From NCBI GenBank assembly GCA_029216955.1, contig JANAVB010023996.1:14944180-15008179 (forward strand): a DNA stretch of 64,000 nt. Reading direction: 5' to 3'. Origin of the DNA: Iris pallida. Its lineage: Eukaryota > Streptophyta > Magnoliopsida > Asparagales > Iridaceae. The notes under the pieces were generated by a model. It ran no database searches. It was not told the origin of the DNA and saw only the letters and a list, made by a program, of their open reading frames with translations. Position numbers and translations under genes: made by a program. This document shows, piece by piece, positions 25,310-36,108 of this stretch (its first letter is position 1; the number at the start of each line of letters is the position of its first letter).

Positions 25310-25545
25310 TGAAACAAGCTATCAGATTGCGCCAACACAGTCATCTTGCGCAAGCTATCAGATTGTGCCAGCACAGTCAGCTTGCACAAGTTATCAGATT
25401 GTGCCAGCATAGTCGACATGTGCAAATTGTGCCAGCACAGCCAATGTGCACAAGTCGTCAGATTGTGCTAACATACTTGCGCAAGACATCAGTTTGCGCT
25501 GGCACACCTGACTTGCGCAAATCGATGGATTGCGCCAAACATTTT
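25310..25545. repeat. 36-bp degenerate tandem repeat (ATCAGATTGTGCCAGCACAG)
   Basis: About six or seven imperfect units of around 36 bases built on ATCAGATTG[TC]GCCAGCACAG plus CTTGCGCAAG. It lies in a putative intron of the minus-strand locus. Units of 36 keep frames open, giving spurious repeats such as LTVLAQSDSLRK. Confidence 0.85.
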
Positions 25546-25795
25546 GTCAGCGCTTTCCAACCGATTGTGCAAGAGTATAGTTTTCATAAAAATGAAAACT
25601 ATTGTGTATGCAACCGAAACCCTAAACAGGGTGGCGCAAATACCATCAATCTCTAAAAAGAGAGAGGTATGAAGGTCTAAAAACATCAAAAACCCTAAAA
25701 AGGGTTTCGATAGTTCGTCTACCTTGAAGCGCTGGATGACCCGTCTCATGACGAGATACTCGAGGTGCAACACGAGTCGAGGATTCGGCGGGGGC

Positions 25796-25800
25796 CTTGT
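25796..25800. repeat. Target-site duplication CTTGT (left)
   Basis: CTTGT directly left of the LTR start at 25801. The same five bases follow the LTR end at 35958. Confidence 0.9.
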
Positions 25801-26301
25801 TGTCACGACCCGCACCCGTTTTTTTTTAAACGGATACGAGACGTGTCCAAGCCAGCCTACGCCGCAGTGTCGGCGGTAGAACGCTGTCACGGCCATGAAG
25901 ATCAAATCACAAAAATACTCATTCACAAAATTAATTTAATTTACAAGGATCACAAGTTTACTTTGGTAGAAACATAAACTTGTACAAATATAGAATGACT
26001 ACCACTCAACTATCTAGCTAGTCTCTAGACTTCTGGCTGCAAGTATCCCCGTATCTCCCATGCTAAGTAAATTCACGGCTAACCTGAAAAATATTGGTTT
26101 CCAGTCAGGAATGGAACGAGCACAATTCACTGAATGCAATTTCAAATAAAGAAAATGACTATAAAACAAAGGTTAGACATCAATCATGAGTTTTGAAAAT
26201 AAACAGTAATACGGAAAACCAATAGCAATAAATAGACAAAATACTTTTCCCAACTGTTAGAAGTACCTTTGACATGTGATCGATCTGGAGTGCTACACCG
26301 C

Positions 26302-26575
26302 ACGGTCTACGAGGTCTACTTGCAGAAATTAAACAATGTCTACGAGGTCTACTTGCAGAAAATAAACAATGTCTACGAGGTCTACTTGCAGAAAATAAAC
26401 AATGTCTACGAGGTCTACTTGTAGAAAATAAATAATGTCTACGAGGTCTACTTGCAGAAAATAAACAATGTCTACGAGGTCAACTGCAAAAAATAAACAA
26501 TGTCTACGAGGTCTACTGCAGAAAATAAACAATGTCTACGAGGTCTACTGCATGAAAATAAATACGGTCTACGGT
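26302..26575 (-). repeat. 33-bp minisatellite in left LTR
   Basis: About eight units; the core on the plus strand is TGTCTACGAGGTCTACTTGC followed by AGAAAATAAACAA. Later units lose one or two bases. The 33-base period keeps one minus frame open (VDLVDIVYFLQ repeats), which is not a gene. Not CRISPR: units abut without spacers. Confidence 0.93.
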
Positions 26576-27619
26576 CGGATCACACATCCTTGGTACTTCT
26601 CATTCCCGACTCAACAATTTATAATAGAAAATAATCACATAACCAATAGCCAATCAATGAAATATAGTGAAAATCAATATCGAAATGCAAACAATAAACT
26701 GTACTCGTCTGGGATCCTTAGCTAATGAAACCGATAGTACCATTTAGTCCAGAATCGTCTGATTTGCGGGGTCGATGTGAAGGATTTCAGGATTCGCAAG
26801 AAGAATACAATATGATTAGTCACGAAAAATAATTTATAATCGAAAGGAATTTACGTAGATAAATAAAATATCTATTTAGAAATTATTTACTATATTCTTA
26901 GAAACTGTATTTTTTTTATTAGTCAAAATATTATAGATATTCATTTGAAAATCCTAGAAAATCATTCTAAGCCAAATACCCCATTTAGAAAGTAATTTGT
27001 AGGATCAAAGCCCGATATAATTTACCAACCAAACAATAATATTTATAGCTCAAAACTATTTACTAATTATATATATATATAAACCCATATGTAAGCCCAC
27101 TAATATTAGTCCAAAATAATTTATGCATATATAAGTTAAAAGTTAGATATATTGGAGCCCATATGTTAAGGCCCCGCTCATATATACATTAAAAACTATT
27201 TAGATACCCATTAAATACAATTACCCCAAAACATGGTATATAACCTATTAAAATACTATATAATAATCTTTATATTAAATACTTAAACAGTTATTTGAAA
27301 ATATACACTGAAACTAATTTACTACGAGTTATTATATCAAAATATGCTTTAGTTTAAAGTATACTTACTTAAAATAAATAATATGATAATGATAATAATT
27401 AATTACATATAGATAACAGTATCTACATAATTGGTCTCCTATTGAATAAGAAATATAATAATAGTAAAATACTATTGCCAATGAAGCAGTATTCCTAATC
27501 AGTGAATAGGAAATTACTGCAATTGGAACCGACATCTGGAAACCAATACCCCTCTCTATTTTTCTCTTCAAAAAACTACGGAAGACAACAACCCAGCTCT
27601 TAGCAGTAGGGAGAAAGAG

Positions 27620-28760
27620 AATGAGAGTGGCGCTCACCTCGGGATGTCGGCGCGGGACGGCCGACCGCTGGGCGGTGCAGACGCTGGCGTCGTCGACGCT
27701 GCTCGGTGGTGAAGAGTTCACCGATGGTTCGCCGGAGGTCCGGTGGCTGGCGCGGTCAATGCGGCGACTCGACGAAGGCCATGCGGCTCACGACAGAGGG
27801 TTTGTCGACGCCGGACGGCGCTGACCGCGGGGACGGTGCTGGAGGGCGCTGACGAAGAGATCGATGGCTCCGATGGTTTTGCCTACCGGCGGCGCTCGAC
27901 ATGAGAGTGGCCGCCCGGCGGAAGGAAGGCTGCGGTGGTGCCTCCGCTGGATGAGCGCGAGGAGGAGACGGCTTCGGAGGGTGACGTACTGAGCGGAGGA
28001 GGCTCATGAAGAGCGATGGAAAATCGGACCCGAATGCGTCCGCGCGGTGGCGCATGAGCACGGCTCACCGGACGGAGGGGCTCGTCGTCCTTCTACCTCG
28101 GAGACGGCACCGAGCCTGGTTGGCGCGGTGGAGGGGTCACTCTGGTGCGACCGCGGAGAGTGGAGCCGGTGCAGAGCTCCGGCGGGTGGGAAGAGGCTCC
28201 GCGCGGCTGCTGGAGAGCTCGGCACTGGCGACAGGGTAGGGTACGGCGCACAGGCTCGGGCCGGCGATGCCTACTCTGGCTTGGAGCGGGTTTGCTGGTG
28301 ACCAACGAAGGTGGCAGCGGCCGGGTCACTGGAAAGAGGTCGACACGACTACGCTCCAGGTAGGTGGAAGTGGTGGTTGTGAGATTGATGACGGGGTGGG
28401 CTCTGTGAGGGCGATGGGTCTGCGGTTGTTGCGGATGTATTATTGGATGCAATGGACACGGACACACTGTCCAGACACGATAATTTCTGTTGGTGGTGGA
28501 CACGGACACTTCGGCACAGGATTGTTATTAGTTATTGGTGTTGCTGTGGCGATGTGGATGGTGTTATCGTAGATGATGGTGGGTGTGACTGTATAGGGTC
28601 CTGGACGAGAAGCTCGCACGGGTTTAAACTCTGGATAGTTGTCACCGACAATGGAGGCCACAGGAATTTGGTCTACGCTTGGCGGAGCCGACACCGTCAG
28701 GGAGGCCGAGCAGTGATAGCGACTTCACCGTAGAGGGGCGGAGATGGCAATGAGCTATGG
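27620..28760 (-). other. CpG-rich block inside the left LTR
   Basis: A sharply GC- and CpG-rich kilobase inside an otherwise AT-rich LTR, also present at 33905-35072 and, shorter, at 22040-22500. Several overlapping frames stay open on both strands because of composition. A 101-codon minus frame at 27756-28061 is shared with the other LTR, but its product is low-complexity (S, P, R, A) and unrecognised. Could be a captured host fragment or a long transcribed leader. Confidence 0.6.
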
Positions 28761-28886
28761 AAGGAACTACACGATTGGTCGAAGAGGCCATGGTCGGTAG
28801 GAAGAGGGGTGCTAGGAAGAAGATGAGATGCAAGTATATATATATTATATATTTCTTTGGAGGAGTATGAGGATGATGCATTCGGT

Positions 28887-28893
28887 TATATAA
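28887..28893 (-). promoter_or_regulatory. Candidate LTR promoter TATA box
   Basis: TATATAA on the minus strand, inside GCTTATATAACC, about 780 bases from the LTR 5' end. About 95 bases downstream (28791) is an ATG opening a short frame beginning MASSTNRVVPSIAHC. Both are conserved in the right LTR (35175-35181 and 35076), though the short frame diverges there through an indel. Placement fits U3/R organisation. No transcript evidence. Confidence 0.45.
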
Positions 28894-29667
28894 GCTACAG
28901 ATTGTGCTTATTTTCTATCTATAGACTCCGAGATCCCATAACACCCTTGTTTAATTGAATCAAATCTATACATAATCTAGGACTAAATAATTTAAATCAT
29001 AGAATAGCTAATAACTCTAAATCAAATATTTCTAGGAATCTATTTAAATGAAATTAAATATAGCTAAATAACTCGTTATCTTTTAAATAATACCGATGTC
29101 ATCAAATAATATAAAATCAATATTTTTCAAATATTAAGTATCACATTTAGATGTAACATCAATCCAATGACAACAATCAATTTAGTTCAAATAAATAATT
29201 AACATTAATAATTTTTAAGAGAATATCCAAAATTTATTAAAATAATTGAAATCATATAGTAGATAAATTTAATCAAATTTTACAAATGATTCCAAATGAT
29301 ACCAAAGTATTATTCAATAATATCCAATCTTAATCCAAATAACTTAAATTATAAATCAAATCTCATTTCCAAATAAAATAGTTATTATTGTAATTTAAAT
29401 ATCAAGATACCATTAATTTAAAATATATAATAATTAATCAAATCTATTTAAAGTAGTTTGAACCAATAGTTCAAAACTAATGACAACGTATTTATGATGC
29501 CAATAATGAAATTCAAGTCCAAAATACTTTTATTACAAGAACTTAGTACATTCAAACCATTTATTTGAAACCAGCATATTAACGTTTATACGTTTTAAGG
29601 AAAATATTTGATTTCAAAAATTGAAAATAAATAATAAAATATTCGAAACTCGGGAAGAGGGGTTACA

Positions 29668-29705
29668 AATCTACCCACCTTAGAATAAATTCGTCCTCGA
29701 ATTTA
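29668..29705 (-). promoter_or_regulatory. Polypurine tract region of the LARD-like element
   Basis: On the minus strand TTCGAGGACGAATTT leads through CTAAGGTGGGTAGATTTG into the 3' LTR start. The chromovirus at 38388-50969 has the matching TTTCGAGGACGAAATTTT and AAGGAGGGTAGATTTG. Confidence 0.7.
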
Positions 29706-30488
29706 AGGACTAATAGGATAGACGGACTTGGTGGATCGGTAAAAGATAGAAAATTAATGAGAAGAAAATATTGATTCTAGTAGGTAAAAGATAAGAAAGT
29801 ATTTATTGAGAACTTTGAGCAATTTAGGGTGGAAATAGAAGAAGGAAAATAGATATGCTTGGTGTTGGAATCTAGGGCTAAAATGTTCAGAAATGTTCTA
29901 AAAATTTAACAAAAAGCTAACAACGACCTCAAGGACAACTCACCAATCGAAGACTCTACCCACCTTAGAAATTCTCTTCTTCGAATTTCAAAGGCACGAT
30001 TAGGTATGACTAGTAACATAATCAAGAAACCATTTTTTTCGATGAATGGGAACGACGATTGATATAATCGGGAGAATGAATGATATCATGATCAAGTTAG
30101 TCAGCGTAATCGCGGGTAAGGGAAACATGGTTTTTGCACGATCTGAATATTTATGATTGAGTCACGATCAAATTCGTTTTAAGAACGATCAAAGTCATTT
30201 TGGCACGATCAACTAGTTAAGCAAAATTTTAGGCGCGATTATAGAACCAAAATCTAGATACGTATAGGAGTCTATTGGAAGGAAATCAAAATATGTTTAA
30301 AAGATGACAATTTGAAAGTAGGAGGGTAAGGAAGATAGCAAGAAACCTATTTATCGAGAAGGGTAACTAGAAATAAGGCACAAGCTGATTTAGGAACTTA
30401 GTAGTCATATGCAAATGAAAGACATAGCCCATATGGTATTCGAAATCGTAAGCATACCCGAATTCACTTTACCGAGAATTTATGCCTC

Positions 30489-30756
30489 GCCAGTGTACAG
30501 CTGGCTGCAATAAACTTCTTGGTTCTACGACTCAAGCTATGTTGCGATAACGAATACCCTATCAACTCCATCTAATCTTGACATAACAACTCAAGGATGA
30601 AATAAGACGACCAAGACATAATTTTAATAATGTTCGATCACCCACGCTTACTTGAAATTATTTCAACTTAGGGGTCATGCCACGCCAGTGCGCTGCTGGC
30701 TGCAGTGAACCCGCAGTCTCGATAATTCAAATAAGTGACGACAGTGCGCTGCTGTC
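30489..30756 (-). other. Three related hairpins in the LARD interior
   Basis: At 30489-30505 GCCAG-TGTACAG-CTGGC, at 30684-30700 GCCAG-TGCGCTG-CTGGC and at 30740-30756 GACAG-TGCGCTG-CTGTC. All have 5-bp stems and 7-base loops. The third swaps a C:G pair for A:T, so pairing is kept by a double change. The first two also share flanking TGCA[AG]T[AG]AAC on the right. Strand of action unknown; minus is given for the element's orientation. Confidence 0.6.
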
Positions 30757-32099
30757 TTGTCATCGCAAGTCATCAAATTTATTCCAACTATATCCCCAAG
30801 AATAACAAAGGAGTTTAAAATATCATATAAGTTGGTAAAGATAGAAAAAGTGCAAGTATATGTTCTTCAAGTATAAGATCAGCTTCTTGAAAAGAAAAAC
30901 AATTGATTAGGAAAGATAATGATCGAAGTCAAAGTAAGTAAAATCTTATAATCCTTATTTCGCGGATATTCAATATTCTACGATTGAGAGGAAACTTTTG
31001 AATCAAAAACTTAACTCGAGATTAATAGACAATTGAGTGAGAAGTTATTTTAAAAAATTATTTCTTAAGTCCAAGGAAAAGAATATAAGTGATACGAACT
31101 TATGATATGATGATGTTTAGGAAAGACATAAGACAAAGTTGTATAAATGATCATGATTGGGAGAAAATGACTGAAGGCGAAAGAAATATAACTTAAATTA
31201 ATATTTCTCTAATATTCAAGATCGAGGAAAGATTTGTATAAAGCATTAAGTCTACCTATTATGAACATATTCATACCCAAGTATATATGTACAGCCTAAC
31301 TAAATCCCAAAGACCCCAAATTATCATTCTAAGAGAAGGTTATCATATTTCCAAGTAAAAAACAAATTTAAATAACAATAATACACATATTATATTCAAT
31401 ATATAATTTATCGAAATTATTCACAATCCTATAATGGACTACCAAAACATATACACATCTATATATCTATATGGACGACGTTGGTCGCGCTACATGACTA
31501 CCAGGACTTGTGTTGGGTTCGGGCTAGTTGGAACAACCAGGCCTTCCAAAAGCCAATAATCTTAATAATGAGTAATTAAATTATTCCTAGGGTTATGTCA
31601 CGATTTGGCCTGGTTTCCTAGTTAGTACACACCTATGACTCGGCCTTCTCTATTATAGCTAATACGCTAGTCAGAGCACGTCATTGCACTACGTGCCATC
31701 ACTTCTAGTCATACGGTGCTCCAAAATTTAACCAAGACTAAGGCATTCTAGCTATAATAATAATTAATCAAATTAAATATTTATAAAATTCAAAAAAATC
31801 ACATCTTAATTCAAAAATAAATAAATGCTATTTTCAAAATTTCGGGAAGATGTTATGAATCTACCCTCCTTAGAGATACCATCGAATCAAAATGCGATAG
31901 TGTATCCTGAAAGTCATCTATTGAGACCTATGTAGCAACCTTAACTACCCAATGTCAAATTAAATTAGGGATTCCTAATCCTAACTATTCTCTTATAATT
32001 GACTTACTTCTAGTTGTGAATGAGCATTTACTAGTCACAGGCTCGCAGCAGTACGAATAATATGGTACTACCATGAGTTTGCACAAATTACGAAGACTG

Positions 32100-32116
32100 A
32101 CCTGCAAGGGCTACCA
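32100..32116 (-). promoter_or_regulatory. Putative primer-binding site of the LARD-like element
   Basis: Minus-strand TGGTAGCCCTTGCAGGT, 8 bases from the LTR boundary at 32125. Compare TGGTGGCCCACGCAGGT and TGGTGGCCCATGCAGGT in the two chromoviruses. Confidence 0.45.
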
Positions 32117-32628
32117 CAAAAACTTGTCACGACCCGCACCCATTTTTTTTTAAACGGATACGAGACGTGTCCAAGCCAGCCTACGCCGCAGTGTCGGTGG
32201 TAGAACGCTGTCACGGCCATGAAGATCAAATCACAAATAATACTCATTCACAAAATTAATTTAATTTACAAGGATCACAAGTTTACTTTGGTAGAAACAT
32301 AAACTTGTACAAATATAGAATGACTACCACTCAACTATCTAGCTAGTCTCTAGACTTCTGGCTGCAAGTATCCCCGTATCTCCCATGCTAAGTAAATTCA
32401 TGGCTAACCTGAAAAATATTGGTTTCCAGTCAGGAATAGAACGAGCACAATTCACTGAATGCAATTTCAAATAAAGAAAATGACTATAAAACAAAGGTTA
32501 GACATCAATCATAAGTTTTGAAAATAAACAGTAAATACGAAAAACCAATAGCAATAAATAAACACAAAATACTTTCCCCAACTGTTAGAAGTACCTTTGA
32601 CATGTGATCGGTCTGGGGTGCTACACCG

Positions 32629-32866
32629 CACGGTCTACGAGGTCTACTTGCAGAAAATAAACAATGTCTACGAGGTCTACTTGCAGAAAATAAACAATGT
32701 CTACGAGGTTACTTGTAGAAAATAAACAATGTCTACGAGGTCTACTTGCAGAAAATAAACAATGTCTACGAGGTCTACTGCAGAAAATAAACAATGTCTA
32801 CGAGGTCTACTGCAGAAAAAACAATGTCTACGGTCTACTACATGAAAATAAACACGGTCTACGGTC
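32629..32866 (-). repeat. 33-bp minisatellite in right LTR
   Basis: About seven units of the same repeat as 26302-26575, with one shortened unit near 32810-32840. Unit number differs between the two LTRs of one element. Confidence 0.93.
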
Positions 32867-33904
32867 GGATCACACATCCTTGGTACTTCTCATTCCCGAC
32901 TCAACAATTTATAATAGAAAATAATCACATAACCAATGGCCAATCAATAAAATATAGTGAAAATCAATATCGAAATGCAAACAATAAACTGTACTCGCCT
33001 GGGATCCTTAGCTGATGAAACCGATAGTACCATTTAGTCCAGAATCGTCTGATTTGCGGGGTCGATGTGAAGGATTTTAGGATTCGCAAGAAGAATACAA
33101 ATATGATTAGTCACGAAAAATAATTTATAATCGAAAGGAATTTACGTAGATAAATAAATATCTATTTAGAATTATTTACTATATTCTTAGAAACTGTATT
33201 TTTTTATTAGTCAAAATATTATAGATATTCATTTGAAATCCTAGAAAATCATTCTAAGCCAAATACCCCATTTAGAAAGTAATTTGTAGGATCAAAGCCC
33301 GATATAATTTACCAACCAAACAATAATATTTATAGCTCAAACTATTTACTAATTATATTATATAATAACCCCATATGTAAGCCCACTAATTATTAGTCCA
33401 AAATAATTTATGCATATAAGTTAAAATTTAGATATATTGGAGCCCATATGTTAAGGCCCCGCTCATATATACATTAAAAACTATTTAGATACCCATTAAA
33501 TACAATTAACCCCAAAACATGGTATATAACCTATTAAATACTATATATATAAATCTCTATATTAAATACTTAAACAGTTATTTGAAAATATACACTGAAA
33601 CTAATTTACTACGAGTTATTATATCAAAATATGCTTTAGTTTAAAGTATACTTACTTAAAATAAATAATATGATAATAATAATTAATTACATATAGATAA
33701 CAGTCTCTACATAATTGGTCTCCGACTGAATAAGAAATATAATAATAGTAATAATACTACTATTGCCAATGAAGCAGTATTCCTAATTAGTGAATAGAAA
33801 ATTACTGCAATTGGAACCGACATTTGGAAACCAATACCCCTCTCTATTTTTCTCTTCAAAACCACTACGGAAGACAACAACCCAGCTCTTAGCAGTAGGA
33901 AGAA

Positions 33905-35072
33905 AGAGAACGAGAGTGGCGCTCACCTCGGGATGTCGGCGCGGGACGGTCGACCGCCGGGCGGTGCAGACGCTGGCGTCGTCGACGCTGCTCGGTGGTG
34001 AAGAGTTCACCGATGGTTCGCCAGAGGTCCGGTGGCTGGCACGGTCAACGCGGCGACTCGATGAAGGCCACGCGGCTCACGGCAGAGGGTTTGTCGATGC
34101 CGGACGGCGCTGACCGTGGGGACGGTGCTGGAGGGCGCTGACGAAGAGATCGATGGCTCCGATGGTTCTGCCTACCGGCGGCGCTCGACATGAGAGTGGC
34201 CGCCCGGCGGAAGGAAGGCTGCGGTGGTGCCTCCGCTGGATGAGCGCGATGAGAAGACGGCTTCGGAGGGTGACGTACTGAGCGGAGGAGGCTCATAAAG
34301 AGCGATGGAAAATCGGACCCGATTGCGTCCGCGCGGTGGCGCATGAGCACGGCTCACAGGACGGAGGGGCTCGTCGTCCTTCCACTCGGAGACGGCACCG
34401 AGCCAGGTTGGCGCGGTGGAGGGGTCACTCTGGTGCGACCGGGGAGAGTGGAGCCGGTGCAGAGCTCCGGCGGGTGGGAAGAGGCTCCGCGCGGCTGCTG
34501 GAGAGCTCGGCACCGGCGACAGGGTAGGGCGCGGTGCACAGGCTGGGCCGGCGATGCCTACTCTGGCTTGGAGGGGGTTTGCTGGTGACCAACGGAGGTG
34601 GCAGCGGTCGGGTCACTGGAAAGAGGTCGGCACGACTACGCTCCAGGTAGGTGAAGTGGTGGTTGTGAGATTGATAACGGGGTGGGCTCTGTGAGGGCGA
34701 TGGGTCTGCGGTTGTTGCGGATGTATTATTGGATGCAATGGACACGGACACACTGTCCAGACATAATGATTTCTGTTGGTGGTGGACACGGACACTTCGG
34801 CACTGGATTGTTATTAGTTATTGGTGTTGCTGTGGCGATGTGGATGGTATTGTCGTAGATGATGGTGGGTGTGACTGTATAGGGTCATGGACGAGAAGCT
34901 CGCACGGGTTTGAACTCTGGATAGTTGTCACCGACAATGGAGGCCACAGGAATTTGGTCTACGCTTGGCGGAGCCGACACCGTCAGGAGGCCGAGCAGTG
35001 ATAGCGACTTCACCGTAGAGGGGCGGAGATGGCAATGAGCTATGGAAGGAACTACACGATTGGTCGAAGAGG
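33905..35072 (-). other. CpG-rich block inside the right LTR
   Basis: Counterpart of 27620-28760. Several sites are CG here and TG or CA in the other LTR, and some the reverse, as expected from independent methylcytosine decay. Conserved TATA at 35175-35181. Confidence 0.6.
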
Positions 35073-35958
35073 CCATGGTCGGTAGGAAGAGGGGTGCTAG
35101 GAAGAAGATGAGATGCAAGTATATATATATATATATTTTTTTTCTTTGGAGGAGTATGAGGATGATGCATTCGGTTATATAAGCTACAGATTGTGCTTAT
35201 TTTCTATCTATAGACTCCGAGATCCCATAACACCCTTGTTTAATTGAATCAAATCTATACATAATCTAGGACTAAATAATTTAAATCATAGAATAGCTAA
35301 TAACGATAAATCAAATATTTCTAGGAATCTATTTAAATGAAATTAAATATAGCTAAATAACTCGTTATCTTTTAAATAATACCGATGTCATCAAATATAT
35401 AAATCAATATTTTTCAAATATTAAGTATCACATTTAGATGTAACAATCAATCCAATGACAACAATCAATTTAGTTCAAATAAATAATTAACATTAATAAT
35501 TTTTAAGAGAATATTCAAAATTTATTAAAATAATTGAAATCATATAGTAGAAAAATTTAATCAAATTTTACAAATGATTCCAAATGATACCAAAGTATTA
35601 TTCAATAATATCCAATCTTAATCCAAATAACTTAAATTATAAATCAAATCTCATTTCCAAATAAATATTTATTATTGTAATTTAAATATCAAGATACCAT
35701 TAATTTAAATATATAATAATTAATCAAATCTATTTAAAGTAGTTTGAACCAATAGTTCAAAACTAATGACAACGTATTATATATGATGCCAATAATGAAA
35801 TTCAAGTCCAAAATACTTTTATTACAAGAACTTAGTACATTCAAACCATTTATTTGAAACCAGCATATTAACGTTTATACGTTTAAGGAAAATATTTGAT
35901 TTCAAAAGTTGAAAATAAATAATAATAAAATATTCGAAACTCGGGAAGAGGGGTTATA

Positions 35959-35963
35959 CTTGT
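35959..35963. repeat. Target-site duplication CTTGT (right)
   Basis: CTTGT directly after the LTR end; partner of 25796-25800. Confidence 0.9.
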
Positions 35964-35994
35964 CCTTCTCGGCAGCTGATCGCATGGGCGCCAT
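35964..35994 (-). pseudogene. 5' end of an interrupted minus-strand gene-like locus
   Basis: A minus-strand ATG at 35994 (protein begins MAPMRSAAEKDK) is cut after about ten codons by the LARD-like insertion. Ignoring the element and one TSD copy, the frame continues at 25795 for about 50 further codons to a stop near 25660, passing a GT splice-donor-like site (CAAGGTAGAC). A second in-frame ATG lies nine bases downstream. Together with the TATA upstream this looks like a first exon. Product unknown. Confidence 0.4.
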
Positions 35995-36098
35995 TTCTGT
36001 TGTCGACGAGAGGAAGAAGGAGAAGTCGGAGTAGGGAAGAAGCTTCTGTCTCTGGGGGATTCGAAAGCAAGTAAAGGCTGAAAGAATGAAAAATAAAA

Positions 36099-36108
36099 CT
36101 ATTTATAG
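36099..36108 (-). promoter_or_regulatory. Candidate TATA box of the interrupted locus
   Basis: CTATAAATAG on the minus strand, about 105 bases upstream of the ATG at 35994. The stretch between is purine/pyrimidine-skewed and could be a short 5' UTR. Confidence 0.45.

Larger units (their letters stand above)
24727..25800 (-). pseudogene. Interrupted minus-strand gene-like region
   Basis: Lies between the LTR at 21244-24726 and the element at 25801-35958. Minus-strand readable pieces include NLREDPNYEVFAGSLSEPEYKED (about 25232-25165) and DNDTLLCLMNGQPLHTADAVTHKKP (about 25100-25025), separated by a frameshift, then a coding-like stretch up to the LTR edge. A pyrimidine-rich TTTATTGATGCAG just upstream of the NLRED segment looks like a splice acceptor near 25233. 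The far right end reads in frame with the ATG-containing piece at 35964-35994 once the inserted element and one TSD copy are set aside. Function unknown. It might be a host gene or another TE's gene. Confidence 0.4.
25801..29667 (-). mobile_element. 3' LTR of the LARD-like element
   Basis: Plus-strand ends TGTCAC...GGTTACA. Pairs with 32125-35958 along its length. Differences seen in the GC-rich block are mostly C/T or G/A at CpG positions, consistent with methylation decay after insertion. In element orientation: 5' AT-rich region, TATA, GC-rich block, AT-rich stretch, minisatellite, conserved 3' tail. Confidence 0.9.
29668..32124 (-). other. Interior of the LARD-like element, non-coding
   Basis: 2457 bases, AT-rich, with no long frame and no retroviral motif on either strand. 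It holds the polypurine-like tract at the left, a cluster of CACGATC-type motifs (about 29990-30250), three small hairpins (30489-30756) and the putative primer-binding site at the right. A second polypurine-region-like stretch CTACCCACCTTAGAAATTCT lies near 29956. Confidence 0.7.
25801..35958 (-). mobile_element. Complete non-autonomous LTR retrotransposon (LARD-like)
   Basis: Two long direct LTRs (3867 and 3834 bp) flank a 2.46 kb interior and the whole is bracketed by CTTGT duplications. Orientation is minus: the polypurine-like tract adjoins the left LTR and the putative primer-binding site adjoins the right LTR. No gag, protease, RT, RNase H or integrase motif was found in the interior, so mobility must be supplied in trans. 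The LTRs end in CGGGTGCGGGTCGTGACA in element orientation, identical over 18 bases to the chromovirus LTR at 47216-50969, and U5-side sequence is also similar. This points to a chromovirus partner. Large LTRs with a non-coding interior fit the class called LARDs. Confidence 0.88.
32125..35958 (-). mobile_element. 5' LTR of the LARD-like element
   Basis: Starts TGTCACGACCCGCACC and ends GGGGTTATA (ending TTACA in the left LTR). Aligns by eye with 25801-29667 throughout, differing by scattered transitions, small indels and one fewer minisatellite unit. Confidence 0.9.

Noticed and set aside
26302..26575. Regular ~33-bp repeats suggesting a CRISPR array
   Set aside because: Units abut with no unique spacers, lie inside an LTR of a plant element, and match a repeat in the partner LTR: a minisatellite.
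27756..28509. Overlapping S/P/R-rich frames in the GC-rich LTR block
   Set aside because: Several frames on both strands are open because of composition; none shows a recognisable domain.
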